Of a DNA stretch of 64,000 nucleotides, positions 17,259-26,750 are shown in pieces (positions within the stretch are counted from its first letter, which is position 1; each line of letters starts with the position of its first letter). The stretch lies in the NCBI RefSeq assembly GCF_001953305.1, contig NZ_MTFE01000010.1:62001-126000 (forward strand), in the 5' to 3' direction. Source of the stretch: Cnuella takakiae (lineage in GTDB: Bacteria > Bacteroidota > Bacteroidia > Chitinophagales > Chitinophagaceae). The notes below the pieces were generated by a model. That model did no database searches and was not told where the DNA came from. It worked only from the letters and a program-made list of their open reading frames with translations. Made by a program: the position numbers and the translations under genes.

Positions 17259-19835
17259 TCAATTTAGCGCATACCGCAACGTAACTCCGTATGTCCTGGG
17301 ATCACCAAGCACACCTGCATAGTGGCCGGCGTTACCACCGGCAGGCAGTAACTGCTCATAGTAATCTTTGTCAAATAAATTACGTACCCACACAAAAGCA
17401 GAAAGCCCCTTGGTAGCTTTATAACCTACCCTTGCATTCAGGAGTGTGTAACCATCAATATTCAGGTAGGCTGAAGGGGACGGGCTTGAGGAAAAAGAAG
17501 AACGCGAAAAACCTTCCAGCGCAACAAAGAACCTTCTGATATCTCCAAAGAAGGGAGCTTGTGTGCTGAACTCCCCGCCAAACGATCCTGCCCATTTGGA
17601 TATACCGGGAAGCACGCCACCCGAAATATCCTTAAACGCTTTCTGCACACCATTTTCGGTCAACCCCGTTTCTTCAAGGGGAAGTGGCGCATTGGTGAAT
17701 TTCACATACTTAGCATCCGTGTAGGCTAGTGCACCATAAAAGGAGAAGTGACTACCTGCACGCAGATTTGCATCCACTTCCAGTCCGTTTACGTTTACCT
17801 CCTCGGCATTCGCAAGATAGCCGCGGTTAACACCCAGCTCCGGCGATTGCACATTAGCCTGGTAATTCTTGATGTCCGAATTGTGGTAGGTGATGTTGAA
17901 CGTCAGGTTATCCGTCGGGTTTGTCTTAACGCCAATTTCATAATGCCGCACGTCTTCAGGCTCAATCACTGCCAGGTTGAGGGCCGGCTGGCCATTTACC
18001 GTAGGCAGGCCGGCAACATTCACCCCTATAGGTTTAAAGCTGGTGGCATAAGTGGCAAAGGCGTTGACATGCCTGCCTGGCCGGTAAGCAACCGTCAATT
18101 GGTAGGTAAAGTTCCGTTCATCAGCTTTGGCGGTATAAGCCTGGTTGCTGTAAACACTATTCTTAAATCCTTGCAGGGTTGCCTTGTCGGCAGCCGATCC
18201 GATATAAGTAGCCGTATCTAAACCACCATAGGTTTGCCGGTCATATACCACATCTTTTTCATCATAATTGAAACGGATGCCGGGTAGCACATGCAGTCCC
18301 TTGGCAATCTCCCAATCGAGGTTGGCAAAAGCAGCTGCACTTATGGATTTGATGGACTGCCGGGTGCGGATGCCAAACCCTTCAAAAAGCCCGGGCGTTT
18401 GCCACAGGGGGCTCGTTGAGCTTTGCTGGAAACGCCAGGTAGCCGTACCTGCCTCTTCAAGGGTAACCGGGTCGGATTGTACTTCCTGGCTGATGCCATA
18501 CAGGCCTACCACTCCACTTAAGCGGTTGGAGAAATCACCGGCATAACGTACCTCCTGCGACCACTGGCTTTGCTTGGAATAGTTGTTGGATTTTGCCAGG
18601 GATTGCAAACCTGTAAAATCCCGGTCGTTGGAAGGATCCCATTTCCAATAGCGCCATGCAGTGGTGGCGGTAAGGGTTCCCGGCCCCACCTTGATATCGG
18701 CGTTAAGGGAAGCACCACCCAGGTCATTTCCCGAGTTCCAGGGCGAATCATGATCCACCTTCCGGTCAAAAGCATTGGTGCTGGGCAAACGGTAACCAAG
18801 ATCAGCAATAATGGCATTGAACTGCCTGTAAGCAGGTCGTTGTGTGGGTACCACCCCGGCCACTACCTGGGCATAACCATCGGGTCTTTGCCTCGAATTA
18901 TCCGCAGCCAGTATGATGGAGGTTTTTTCCGAAGGCGTATACAGTAGCTGTGCACGCAGTCCCAGGTTGTTGATGTCATTGATGTTTTTCAGGGTACGGA
19001 TATTCTCGATTACCCCGTCGCGCTGGGTGCCGGAGAAAGACAGCCGGCCTGCCAGTTTTCGGCTCAGGGGGCCGGTCACAGACGCTTTGGCCTGTACAAA
19101 CCCATAATTCCCGAAACTGGTTTCGAAAGTAGCGCCGGGTTTAAACGTCGGCTTCTTGGTGGTGATGTTGAATGCTCCCGAGGTAGTGTTCTTACCAAAC
19201 AAGGTTCCCTGCGGTCCACGCAGCACTTCAATCCGCTCTATGTCTATAAAGTCAAGGGTAGTAGCTGCCGGGCGGGCAAAATAAACACCATCCACGTAAA
19301 AGCCCACACCCGGATCAAGACCATCGTTTGTCAGCCCGAATGGCGAACCAAGACCCCGGATGTTGAGACCCGTATTCCGGGGGTTAGACGAATAAAGCTG
19401 TACCGAAGGAACAAATTCTTTTACCCTGTTCACATTGAAAGAACCCGATTCATCTATCTGTGCGCCGCTGACCACCGATATGGGAATAGGTACATCCTGC
19501 AACAACTCGCGGCGCCGGCGGGAGGTGATCACTACCGTATCCCGCACAAACAAAGCTTCCAAAAGGATGGTCACATCATTGGTGTTGCTGTTTCTGACAA
19601 CAAAATCCTGTTTCCGGAAACCAACAGATGTTACTTGCAGGGTTAAGGGAAATTGTTGGTTATGATTAATTGAAAAGGCCCCGGTAGAGTCGGTGCTCAC
19701 ACCACCCGAAGCATTTTTGATGGTTACACTCGCAAAGGGTATCCCTTCCCTTCTTTCATTGATAACCCGGCCGTTGATTTGCGCAAGGGCAAATAAGGGC
19801 AGGAAGAATACTGCCAAAAGGACTAACTGTCTCAT
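17259..19835 (-). CDS. TonB-dependent outer-membrane receptor
   Basis: A 22-strand TonB-dependent receptor for an unknown substrate. ATG 19835 opens a signal peptide (MRQLVLLAVFFLPLFALAQ); an upstream GTG/ATG frame would add 15 residues ahead of it. Residues 20-100 form a carboxypeptidase-like regulatory domain (INGRVINERREGIPFASV). A plug follows with TonB-box-like VITSRRRRELLQDVPIP, the LNIRGLG motif and VLRGPQGTLFGKNTTSGAFNI. The barrel ends in the typical aromatic-poor YGVTLRYALN. The RRREELQDVPI-type plug is that of single receptors (as in sphingomonads), not of SusC, and no SusD follows. It has its own promoter and the same palindrome as the SusC operon (20088-20113), so it is probably induced together with the sulfur genes upstream. 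Confidence 0.92.
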   Translation of the reverse strand: MRQLVLLAVFFLPLFALAQINGRVINERREGIPFASVTIKNASGGVSTDSTGAFSINHNQQFPLTLQVTSVGFRKQDFVVRNSNTNDVTILLEALFVRDTVVITSRRRRELLQDVPIPISVVSGAQIDESGSFNVNRVKEFVPSVQLYSSNPRNTGLNIRGLGSPFGLTNDGLDPGVGFYVDGVYFARPAATTLDFIDIERIEVLRGPQGTLFGKNTTSGAFNITTKKPTFKPGATFETSFGNYGFVQAKASVTGPLSRKLAGRLSFSGTQRDGVIENIRTLKNINDINNLGLRAQLLYTPSEKTSIILAADNSRQRPDGYAQVVAGVVPTQRPAYRQFNAIIADLGYRLPSTNAFDRKVDHDSPWNSGNDLGGASLNADIKVGPGTLTATTAWRYWKWDPSNDRDFTGLQSLAKSNNYSKQSQWSQEVRYAGDFSNRLSGVVGLYGISQEVQSDPVTLEEAGTATWRFQQSSTSPLWQTPGLFEGFGIRTRQSIKSISAAAFANLDWEIAKGLHVLPGIRFNYDEKDVVYDRQTYGGLDTATYIGSAADKATLQGFKNSVYSNQAYTAKADERNFTYQLTVAYRPGRHVNAFATYATSFKPIGVNVAGLPTVNGQPALNLAVIEPEDVRHYEIGVKTNPTDNLTFNITYHNSDIKNYQANVQSPELGVNRGYLANAEEVNVNGLEVDANLRAGSHFSFYGALAYTDAKYVKFTNAPLPLEETGLTENGVQKAFKDISGGVLPGISKWAGSFGGEFSTQAPFFGDIRRFFVALEGFSRSSFSSSPSPSAYLNIDGYTLLNARVGYKATKGLSAFVWVRNLFDKDYYEQLLPAGGNAGHYAGVLGDPRTYGVTLRYALN

Positions 19836-20087
19836 AAAATTACTTGGTTTGAAGGGCGTGCGAAGCGTAGGAACCCGCATGTTGATACTATTACGAACTT
19901 CCTTTTCAAGCTGTCACCTTCTCATTGAAATGATTGATTTTGGTGTGACGAAATCAGGTTTTAACCAGTACCCTTTACCCATCCAAAGCCTGCGGAACCC
20001 AAGGCCGTATTCCAAACCTTAAACCCGGTATATACGCCGGGTTTACCTGCTTGGGGGTGAGGTAAACTAACTGGTCAAACGCTATTA

Positions 20088-20113
20088 GTCTACTAAATTT
20101 GTAGACAATATTA
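20088..20113 (-). promoter_or_regulatory. TonB-receptor promoter with 19-bp palindromic operator
   Basis: The palindrome GTCTACTAAATTTGTAGAC (20088-20106) directly follows the minus-strand box TAATATTG (20106-20113), which matches TAnnTTTG at all but one position. The receptor start codon lies about 250 bases downstream. The same palindrome type in the same place relative to a -7 box is found before the SusC gene at 33011-33036. Confidence 0.6.
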
Positions 20114-20129
20114 GGGGGAAATTTTATAT

Positions 20130-20159
20130 CCCGCATTTTTCTATTAAAAAAAATGCGGG
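20130..20159 (-). terminator. Terminator closing the sulfur operon
   Basis: A perfect 11-bp stem, CCCGCATTTTT (20130-20140) with AAAAATGCGGG (20149-20159) and an 8-base loop, lies 132 bases after the sulfite dehydrogenase stop. A weaker hairpin with 9-bp arms (20163-20171 and 20204-20212) lies between it and the gene. Together they separate the long operon from the TonB-receptor promoter that starts just beyond. Confidence 0.7.
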
Positions 20160-20290
20160 CGATTGGCAATTCCTGTAATGAATAAGCTGGTATTCAGCAG
20201 TTTAATTGCCAAAAATTTAGGGTTTCAAAAAGTTAGCATGAAACTTTGTCCTGCAGTTTGCGGTAGCGCCTCCTTCGTTGTTAACAAATT

Positions 20291-21544
20291 TTAGCGGATA
20301 TTTTCCGGCCTGAGTAATACGCTGCCATCTCCTTTTATTTGCCAGGAAATGATTGAGTTGACATGATAGCCGCCCATATTAGCGCCCCTTGCCTCCTTCA
20401 GCTGCTCGAGTGTAGGCTGGGTATAACCCGTATCATCCACGGCGCGGCTCATGATCTCGGTGGCCTTGCCATCCCATTGCCACAGGTACCGGAATGCGGT
20501 ATGGGCCTTATCGAGCACGGGCTCCTGCAGTTGTGCCGGCTGCCAGCTTTTGCCCGCATCTGTACTCACTTCCACGCGGGCGATCTTACCACGGCCGCTC
20601 CAGGCAATACCCCGGATCTCGATCCAGCCCTTGTGCACCACTGCCGGGAAGGTGGGAAAAGTGATCACGGAGCGGGCATCCATCACAAAGCTGAACTGCC
20701 GCACCTTGTCGCCCACTTGCTCGGTGTACTTCGATGTTTCCTCGCGGGTCATGAAAGGCTGGTCCGACACTTCGATGCGGCGGATCCATTTTACGTTGGT
20801 ATTGCCCTCCCAGCCGGGCAGCACCAGCCTTGCCGGGTAACCCTGCGCAGGCCTGAGTGCTTCACCGTTTTGCGCAAAAGCGATCATGCCATCCTCCATG
20901 CCCTTGCTTACCGGTATGCTCCGCGTCATCACGGCGGCGTCCGAACCTTCGGCAAGAAACCAGCTGGCTTTGGGATGAATGCCCACCTCGCGGAACAGGG
21001 TGGCCAGCATCACGCCAGTCCACTCGCTCTGGCTGGTGAGCCCGCAAATATCCTGCGGTGTCAGTTGCTCCTTGCCGCTGCGGAAATTGCCCGAGCATTC
21101 CAGGAAAAAGATGCGCGAAAAGGAAGGGAACCGTTTCAGGTCGGCGAGCGTGAACACGGTGGGCCGTTCCACCATACCATGGATCAGCAGCTCGTATTTA
21201 TGCGGGTCGATGGCTGGTATGCCACCGTGGTGGCGCTCGAAGTGCAGGTCGGAGGGTGTGATGGTGCCATACAGGTCCTGCAGCGGCGTACGCGATGAGG
21301 TATCGGAAGGCTTGCGTACCGGTTGTTCAAAAGGCGACCGGTCGCCCAGCTGACTGGGCAGGGGTCCCAACACCTTGGTTGGGTCCTGCAACAGCAGGCT
21401 GTCTTTGGCCAGTCCTGCCTGGATCACCTGGCCGGAGCTTTGTTTGAGCAAAACAGCGGCTGCCGTGGCAGCCATGCCGCCCAGCAAATGACGCCTGCTT
21501 AGCTTTCGGCCTTTGTTCGGCTGGTTTTTGGAAACATCGTTCAT
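20291..21544 (-). CDS. Sulfite dehydrogenase, molybdopterin subunit (SoxC / sulfite-oxidase family)
   Basis: A periplasmic molybdenum enzyme expected to oxidise sulfite to sulfate. The N-terminus carries a twin-arginine signal (KLSRRHLLGGMAATAAAVLL), consistent with export of a folded cofactor protein. The molybdopterin domain follows (about 90-290), with the Mo-ligating Cys in FFLECSGNFRSG. The C-terminal Mo-co dimerisation domain of immunoglobulin type lies at about 295-417. Length 417 fits SoxC. The cytochrome c gene ends 8 bases upstream on the same strand, matching the SoxCD pairing in which electrons leave through the cytochrome. The sulfate exporter and other sulfur genes precede it in the operon. 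SoxXYZAB genes are not in the window, so a stand-alone sulfite dehydrogenase role is more likely than thiosulfate oxidation. Confidence 0.9.
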   Translation of the reverse strand: MNDVSKNQPNKGRKLSRRHLLGGMAATAAAVLLKQSSGQVIQAGLAKDSLLLQDPTKVLGPLPSQLGDRSPFEQPVRKPSDTSSRTPLQDLYGTITPSDLHFERHHGGIPAIDPHKYELLIHGMVERPTVFTLADLKRFPSFSRIFFLECSGNFRSGKEQLTPQDICGLTSQSEWTGVMLATLFREVGIHPKASWFLAEGSDAAVMTRSIPVSKGMEDGMIAFAQNGEALRPAQGYPARLVLPGWEGNTNVKWIRRIEVSDQPFMTREETSKYTEQVGDKVRQFSFVMDARSVITFPTFPAVVHKGWIEIRGIAWSGRGKIARVEVSTDAGKSWQPAQLQEPVLDKAHTAFRYLWQWDGKATEIMSRAVDDTGYTQPTLEQLKEARGANMGGYHVNSIISWQIKGDGSVLLRPENIR

Positions 21545-21552
21545 AAAATACC

Positions 21553-22146
21553 TTAACGGATTTGAGCACCACCGGTACGGTTGTCCGGAACAAATAGTTG
21601 CTGTGCAGGCATCACCACTTTTGGCAAGGTTTGCGCATCCATGACGCTGGTAGAATCGACCAGGCCATTGGCATGGAGCAGGTAAGCCGTGAGGTGGTAC
21701 ACTTCTGCATTCGTCAGCGAGCCGGGGGCATTGAAAGGCATCGCCCTTCTTACATAATCAAACAAAGTGGTGGCATAGGGCCAGTAGTTGCCAATGGTTT
21801 TTGCTTTTGAGGTATCACTGCTTACCAGGTGGTTGAAGGGCCCTTCCACGCCGGTATTGCCATGACAGGATGCGCATTTTGCCGCATAGATGGCACGGCC
21901 CTGCACTGCCGTACCGGCACCGGCCGGCAGGCCTTTGCCATCGGGCCGCACATCAATGTCCCATGCAGCAACCTGCTGCTCGGTGGCCGGTTTGCCTAAG
22001 CCAAATTGCTCCGGCCAGCCTTTTGTCTCCAAGGCATCGGCAGTTGTTTTTTCATTACAACCCCACAACAGTAAGGATAGCGTAAAGCATAGGAGTAACC
22101 TGCAGCCCCCGAAGGGCCGCAAGTAAGCATTGCGTAGTATGTTCAT
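21553..22146 (-). CDS. Lipoprotein c-type cytochrome, electron acceptor of sulfite dehydrogenase (SoxD-like)
   Basis: A 197-residue monohaem cytochrome c. It has a lipoprotein-type N-terminus with lipobox LLWGC (about residue 30), so it is probably tethered to the membrane on the periplasmic side. The haem-binding motif is CASCH (about residue 92) and the likely axial Met is in RRAMPFNAPG (about 138). The segment IDVRPDGKGLPAGAGTAVQGRAIY-like before the haem is typical of SoxD-type cytochromes. It is 8 bases upstream of the molybdopterin subunit and 7 bases after the exporter gene, so all three should be translated from one message. Confidence 0.9.
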   Translation of the reverse strand: MNILRNAYLRPFGGCRLLLCFTLSLLLWGCNEKTTADALETKGWPEQFGLGKPATEQQVAAWDIDVRPDGKGLPAGAGTAVQGRAIYAAKCASCHGNTGVEGPFNHLVSSDTSKAKTIGNYWPYATTLFDYVRRAMPFNAPGSLTNAEVYHLTAYLLHANGLVDSTSVMDAQTLPKVVMPAQQLFVPDNRTGGAQIR

Positions 22147-22153
22147 CGCTTAA

Positions 22154-23461
22154 TTATCCAAACAGTACAAAAGCAATAGCGAGGGTAACCAGGATGTTGA
22201 AGACCTGTGCAATCAGGAAGGCATAGAGGGGCTTCTTGCTGTTCTGGCGGAACAGGTCGGCGAAGTTGGTCTCCAGCCCGATGCTGGTAAAAGCCAGTGC
22301 AAACCACAATCCCTGCAGGTTTTTCAAACTATCCTTTACAGTGGCCGTTGTTTCCGGCGACACGGCAAAAGAGAACAGCAGCGAGGCCGCCACAAAGCCT
22401 AGTACGAACTTGGGAAAACGATCCCAGATTACTTTCAACGTAGGCTTTTTATCGGCATCGTTGGCTCCGGCGTGCTTCGAATAGGTCCAGTATACCGAGA
22501 TGGCAAAAGCCGCAAGGCCCAGCAGCACGTTCTGCGAAAACTTGACGATGGTACTGATCTTAAGTGCCGTTTCGCCCACCAGTGTACCCGATGCCACTAC
22601 GGCGCCGGTTGTATCGATGCTGCCACCCAGCCAGGCACCCGTCACTTCCTGGGGGAAGTTGAAATAGCTGGCGATATAGGGCATGAAGATCATCATGGGG
22701 ATGGCCGTGATCAGCACCATGGATATAACGTAAGACAGCTTCTTTGAGTCACCCTTGATGGCACCCGAAGTGGCAATGGCAGCCGACACCCCGCAGATGG
22801 AAACCGCGCTGGCGATCATCATCCGCAGCTCGTCATCTACCTTCAGCTTCTTGCACACCCAGAATGCAAAGTACCATACCGACAGTACTACCAACAGTGC
22901 CTGTATCAGGCCCAGCGAACCCGCCTTGAGGATATCGGAAAAGATGACACCGGTGCCCAGCAATACGAGCCCGATCTTAACAAACAGCTCCGTTGACAAG
23001 GCAGCGCGGAACCAGTCGGGCAGGCGAAACAGGTTACCGATCAACAAGCCGATGGTTAGGCTGAAAATAACAGCTTCCAGGTTGAAGCTTTTGATGGTGG
23101 CATTGCCCGCAATGATCAATGCTACGATGGTCAGCACATACACGGCAGGGAAAACAAGCGCCGATGATTTCACCGGTTTGCCACCCAGCCAACTGCCGAT
23201 GATGGCTACGGCAAATACATACAGGAACTGCAGGCCGATGATGCCGAGGTTGGCTGGCGCCAGCACTTTTGAAAAAAGCTCGCCGCTGTTCTTCCAGCCA
23301 AAGGAAGGCACGGGCAGGATAAAACCGAATAAGGTGATGCCAATGATCAGGAACCCGAGTACCACTACCACCCAATCTTCATGGAGTGAAAATCTGCGGG
23401 GTGCGGGGTACGACACTGGTTCAACCGGCGTTGGCTGCACTAATGTTTCTGTGGTTTGCAT
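22154..23461 (-). CDS. YeiH/UPF0324-family putative sulfate exporter
   Basis: An inner-membrane protein of 435 residues with about ten to eleven hydrophobic segments, belonging to the YeiH (PSE) family. Members are proposed to export sulfate formed in sulfonate or taurine metabolism. The family-typical stretches WFRAALSTELFVKIGLVLLG, SAVSICGVSAAIATSGAIKGD and GGSIDTTGAVVASG are all present. Its start overlaps the end of the FAD oxidoreductase gene by 41 bases, which suggests translational coupling, and it is followed at 7 bases by the cytochrome gene. Between an oxidase that makes sulfate and a transport operon, disposal of sulfate is the reasonable role. Confidence 0.88.
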   Translation of the reverse strand: MQTTETLVQPTPVEPVSYPAPRRFSLHEDWVVVVLGFLIIGITLFGFILPVPSFGWKNSGELFSKVLAPANLGIIGLQFLYVFAVAIIGSWLGGKPVKSSALVFPAVYVLTIVALIIAGNATIKSFNLEAVIFSLTIGLLIGNLFRLPDWFRAALSTELFVKIGLVLLGTGVIFSDILKAGSLGLIQALLVVLSVWYFAFWVCKKLKVDDELRMMIASAVSICGVSAAIATSGAIKGDSKKLSYVISMVLITAIPMMIFMPYIASYFNFPQEVTGAWLGGSIDTTGAVVASGTLVGETALKISTIVKFSQNVLLGLAAFAISVYWTYSKHAGANDADKKPTLKVIWDRFPKFVLGFVAASLLFSFAVSPETTATVKDSLKNLQGLWFALAFTSIGLETNFADLFRQNSKKPLYAFLIAQVFNILVTLAIAFVLFG

Positions 23462-24908
23462 GTAAGGGGGTTGGTTCTAATTTGAAAATGTCTTTTAAAG
23501 CCTGCTTTGCGGCATGGTAGCCGCACATGCCGTGCACACCGCCACCGGGCGGCGTGGACGACGAACAGATATAGATGCCTTTTGCAGCAGTACGGTAAGG
23601 CGAGTAACGCAAGGCAGGCCGGGTAAACAACTGGCCCACATCGAGAATGCCGCCATTGATATCACCGCCAATAAAGTTGGGGTTGTAGGCTTCCATCTGC
23701 GCCGTGTTCATGGTATGACGACCGATGATGCGTTCGCGGAAACCCGGCGCAAAACGTTCTACCTGGTTTTCGATGGCAGCAGTCATGTCCCTGGTCGACC
23801 CGTTGGGCACATGGCAATAGGCCCATGCTGTGTGTTTGCCTTTTGGCGCCCGCGACACATCAAATAGGCTTTGCTGTGCCAGCAGCACAAAGGGCTTTTC
23901 AGCATGGCCGCCCTTTGATGTAAGTTGCTCACCTAACGCAATCTCTTCAATGGTATTGCCCAGGTGCACCGTGCCTGCAGTGCGGCATCCTTCGGCGGCA
24001 AAGGGTATGGCATCATCCAGTGCCCAGTCGACCTTGAACACACCCATGCCATACCGGTAGCGGTTCAGCTGCCACTGGTACAGCGATGAAAAACGGTAGC
24101 CTGCAATCTGCAACAACTGGCGGGGCGTAACATCAAACAACACCGCGTGGGCATCGGGGAGCTGGCGCAGGCTGCTTACATAAAAGCCAGTCTGGATATG
24201 CCCGCCGAGGGATACAAAATAGCTGGCCAGTGCCCGGGCAACGGAGTGCGATCCGCCCAGGGGCACCGGCCACCCGCGCAGGTGTCCCACAGCCATCAGC
24301 ACCAGCCCGATGGCGGATGTGGTGAGGTTGGAAAGCGGTTGTATGGAATGTGCCGCCATCCCGGCCCATAATCCCTTTGCTTCGCGGGTGGAAAAACGCT
24401 TCGACAGGTACAGTGCCGAGGTGACGGCTTTGAGCCCAAAGCGCGCCATAGCAAGCGGGTGTTTGGGCAAATGCAAGGGGCCCAACACATCGCGGTCAAT
24501 CAGTTGCCAGTCCCCGGTTACTTCCTGCATCAGCCGGCGATACACATCGGCATCGGCACCCAGCAGCCGCGCTGTTTCTTCAATGCTGCCTTTGAGCACG
24601 GCTGCCGTGCCATCATCAAAGGGATGGGCAGCAGCTACCGGCGGGTACACAAACTGCAGTCCGTGTTCGGCAAGGGGCAGTGTTTGAAAAAAGGGGGAAC
24701 CTGCCGCAAGCGGGTGTATCGCAGAGCAGGTATCGTGCAAAAATCCGGGCAGGGTAAGCTCCTGTGTGGACAGGCCACCGCCAATCTCGTTCCTGCCTTC
24801 AATCAACAGCACAGAGCAGCCTGCCTGCTGCATGGCTATTGCTGCAGCCAGCCCATTCGGCCCGGATCCAACCACTACGGCATCATAATCTTTCTTCGGT
24901 AAAGGCAT
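23421..24908 (-). CDS. NAD(P)/FAD-dependent oxidoreductase, phytoene-desaturase-like
   Basis: A flavoprotein of 495 residues. The dinucleotide-binding Rossmann motif is VVVGSGPNGLAAAIAMQQAG (residues about 11-30), continued by the family GG motif EIGGGLST. The C-terminal FAD-contact segment reads GIYICSSSTPPGGGVHGMCGYHAA, as in phytoene-desaturase-like and carotenoid-isomerase-like oxidoreductases. No signal peptide is visible, so the enzyme is cytoplasmic or membrane-associated. It lies in the sulfur operon; its 3' end overlaps the exporter gene, and 170 bases separate it from the DoxX-like gene upstream. The substrate is not predictable. In this context oxidation of an organosulfur compound is possible, while carotenoid chemistry is the default family function. 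Confidence 0.8.
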   Translation of the reverse strand: MPLPKKDYDAVVVGSGPNGLAAAIAMQQAGCSVLLIEGRNEIGGGLSTQELTLPGFLHDTCSAIHPLAAGSPFFQTLPLAEHGLQFVYPPVAAAHPFDDGTAAVLKGSIEETARLLGADADVYRRLMQEVTGDWQLIDRDVLGPLHLPKHPLAMARFGLKAVTSALYLSKRFSTREAKGLWAGMAAHSIQPLSNLTTSAIGLVLMAVGHLRGWPVPLGGSHSVARALASYFVSLGGHIQTGFYVSSLRQLPDAHAVLFDVTPRQLLQIAGYRFSSLYQWQLNRYRYGMGVFKVDWALDDAIPFAAEGCRTAGTVHLGNTIEEIALGEQLTSKGGHAEKPFVLLAQQSLFDVSRAPKGKHTAWAYCHVPNGSTRDMTAAIENQVERFAPGFRERIIGRHTMNTAQMEAYNPNFIGGDINGGILDVGQLFTRPALRYSPYRTAAKGIYICSSSTPPGGGVHGMCGYHAAKQALKDIFKLEPTPLHANHRNISAANAG

Positions 24909-25078
24909 CAGGAACTCCTTCCAACTAAGTTATCGGTTATTGACCAGAGGCTGTCTTAGAAATACAGTTTTACGGTAAGTCAAACTTGAAGAGCAATTGG
25001 TATAAATCCAGTTACCCTCAGCAGGTAATTTTGCCTTTTGACTTACATCTGCTTGCTTAGTTCATTACGTGATAATCA

Positions 25079-26713
25079 TCAATACTCCCCTGCTACCAGC
25101 GTGCTTTTCGATAGCGCGTACTTTTTATCGGCACGATCCAGCACTACGTATATCGAATCTTTGTTTTCGTTGACACCGGTTAGGATCACCCTTGAGCCAT
25201 CGGTGGTGCTGTAGCGCAACACCATCCGTGCCCGTTTGATCTTTTCCTTCGACTCTTTTTCAATACCCCTGGTACGGCGGGTAGAGCGGGCCCGCTCGTC
25301 GATCTTAAGGTCTTCACTCCCGATCACCGCCAGTGAAGCCGCAGGTATCCAGGATTTCCGGGGTTCTTTCGCGGCAGCTTTTGTTTTGGCCTCTGTATCC
25401 CCATTGGAACTGTTACCTTCCACCACCCGGCGGCGGCGGTTGGATGCCGTGTTTTTATCCTGCAGGAACAGGAGGTTATTCACGGTATCGGCATCATAGT
25501 AAAACACGCGCCTGCCGCCGCCAACACCCGTAAGCTCAAAGGTTCGGTTGATGTCGCGCATGGGCGAGCCCCCGCCATTCGACAGGTCGAGTTGTACCGG
25601 CTTATTAACCTTGAATGTTAGCGTAGACCATTTTTCAAAAGTAGCCTCTTGCCAGCGCACGGTATCAAAAGGCGAATAAGGAATCACCTTGTTGTTCAGC
25701 CGGAACTCCGTTACGTTGTAAAAGCCACGCAGTTGCGCTACCCCTTTCGTTGCAGGTTGCTTGTACGGATCGTAGCGAAAGTTGACATACTGCAGGTAAA
25801 ACAACAGTCCCAGGAAAATAAAGATCGTTGCGGCCTTCAAACCAATACGGGTAGCTTTTAGCCAGCCCTGCTGAAAAGAAGGATAATAGCTTTTTGGAAT
25901 GGTGAGGCGCTGCCGGATAAAATAGTCGTACAACACCGGTATGTCCTGGATCATCAGAAAAGCAGCCAGCAGTACAAAGTACGAGCTGTACACATGCACG
26001 CCGCCGTCATAAGCAAAGTTGACATACACGATATCGCCCAGCGCACCAAAGAGCAGGATGGCACCCAGCAGGGTGGTTTTGCGGAAGAACAGGAAGGTGC
26101 CCGCAGCCAATTCCACGATGCCTGCAAACACCTGGTACCAGGGCACAATGCCAATAGAGAGCCAGTAGATCTTTTGCGCTGTCAGGTCGCCAAAATCAGT
26201 GTTCAGCAACCCTTCCGAAGGATAAGGCATCTGCACCGGCAACAGCTTGGTAAAACCAAAGCCAATGATGCCGATGCCTGCACGGTAACGAACGATCACA
26301 CGGAGCCAGTAATACAGGTCGTTGTACGAACGGCGCTTGCGGTCGATTACCGTCCATACCAGCCCCAGTGCTATTGCCACACCCAGCGTGATGATCCAGT
26401 TGGCATAGCCCAGCAGGTTATTGCCCCATATGGCATCGCCTACAAAACTGAACCCCGACGAAAAACGGGCCAGGTCGTAGATATCGCGGTAGTGCAGGCT
26501 GGTCCAGTCCATGGTAAACAAATGCTGGTACCAGCCGGCATCGGTAGGCAGCGACATAAATACGAAGAACACAAAGGAAATACGCAGCAGCACTTTCTGC
26601 CAGCCTTTCCATGCACCGACATTTGGCTGCCGGCTGCCTGCACCGGCTACCGGGTTATCGGCAGGAAGCACGGGCCTGTCCAGCAAGGTTTGGTTTGCAA
26701 CAACGGTCGACAT
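25079..26713 (-). CDS. DoxX-like membrane protein with long charged insertion
   Basis: A 544-residue membrane protein. Residues 30-310 hold about seven hydrophobic helices of DoxX type, with a central YYWLRVIVRYRAGIGIIGFGFTKLLP block and FAGIVELAAGTFLFFRKTT. A soluble C-terminal domain ends LTGVNENKDSIYVVLDR. DoxX/DoxD proteins are membrane partners of quinone-linked sulfur oxidoreductases, for example thiosulfate:quinone oxidoreductase, which fits the operon. It is a paralogue of the next gene upstream (26751-28094), but carries about 95 extra residues rich in R, K, E and S (around 400-490, RRRRVVEG to KESKEKIKRA) inside the soluble domain. The spacing to the paralogue is 37 bases. Confidence 0.75.
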   Translation of the reverse strand: MSTVVANQTLLDRPVLPADNPVAGAGSRQPNVGAWKGWQKVLLRISFVFFVFMSLPTDAGWYQHLFTMDWTSLHYRDIYDLARFSSGFSFVGDAIWGNNLLGYANWIITLGVAIALGLVWTVIDRKRRSYNDLYYWLRVIVRYRAGIGIIGFGFTKLLPVQMPYPSEGLLNTDFGDLTAQKIYWLSIGIVPWYQVFAGIVELAAGTFLFFRKTTLLGAILLFGALGDIVYVNFAYDGGVHVYSSYFVLLAAFLMIQDIPVLYDYFIRQRLTIPKSYYPSFQQGWLKATRIGLKAATIFIFLGLLFYLQYVNFRYDPYKQPATKGVAQLRGFYNVTEFRLNNKVIPYSPFDTVRWQEATFEKWSTLTFKVNKPVQLDLSNGGGSPMRDINRTFELTGVGGGRRVFYYDADTVNNLLFLQDKNTASNRRRRVVEGNSSNGDTEAKTKAAAKEPRKSWIPAASLAVIGSEDLKIDERARSTRRTRGIEKESKEKIKRARMVLRYSTTDGSRVILTGVNENKDSIYVVLDRADKKYALSKSTLVAGEY

Positions 26714-26750
26714 GGTTGGATGTTTAAGGGTTCACATGATGTTTTGCGAC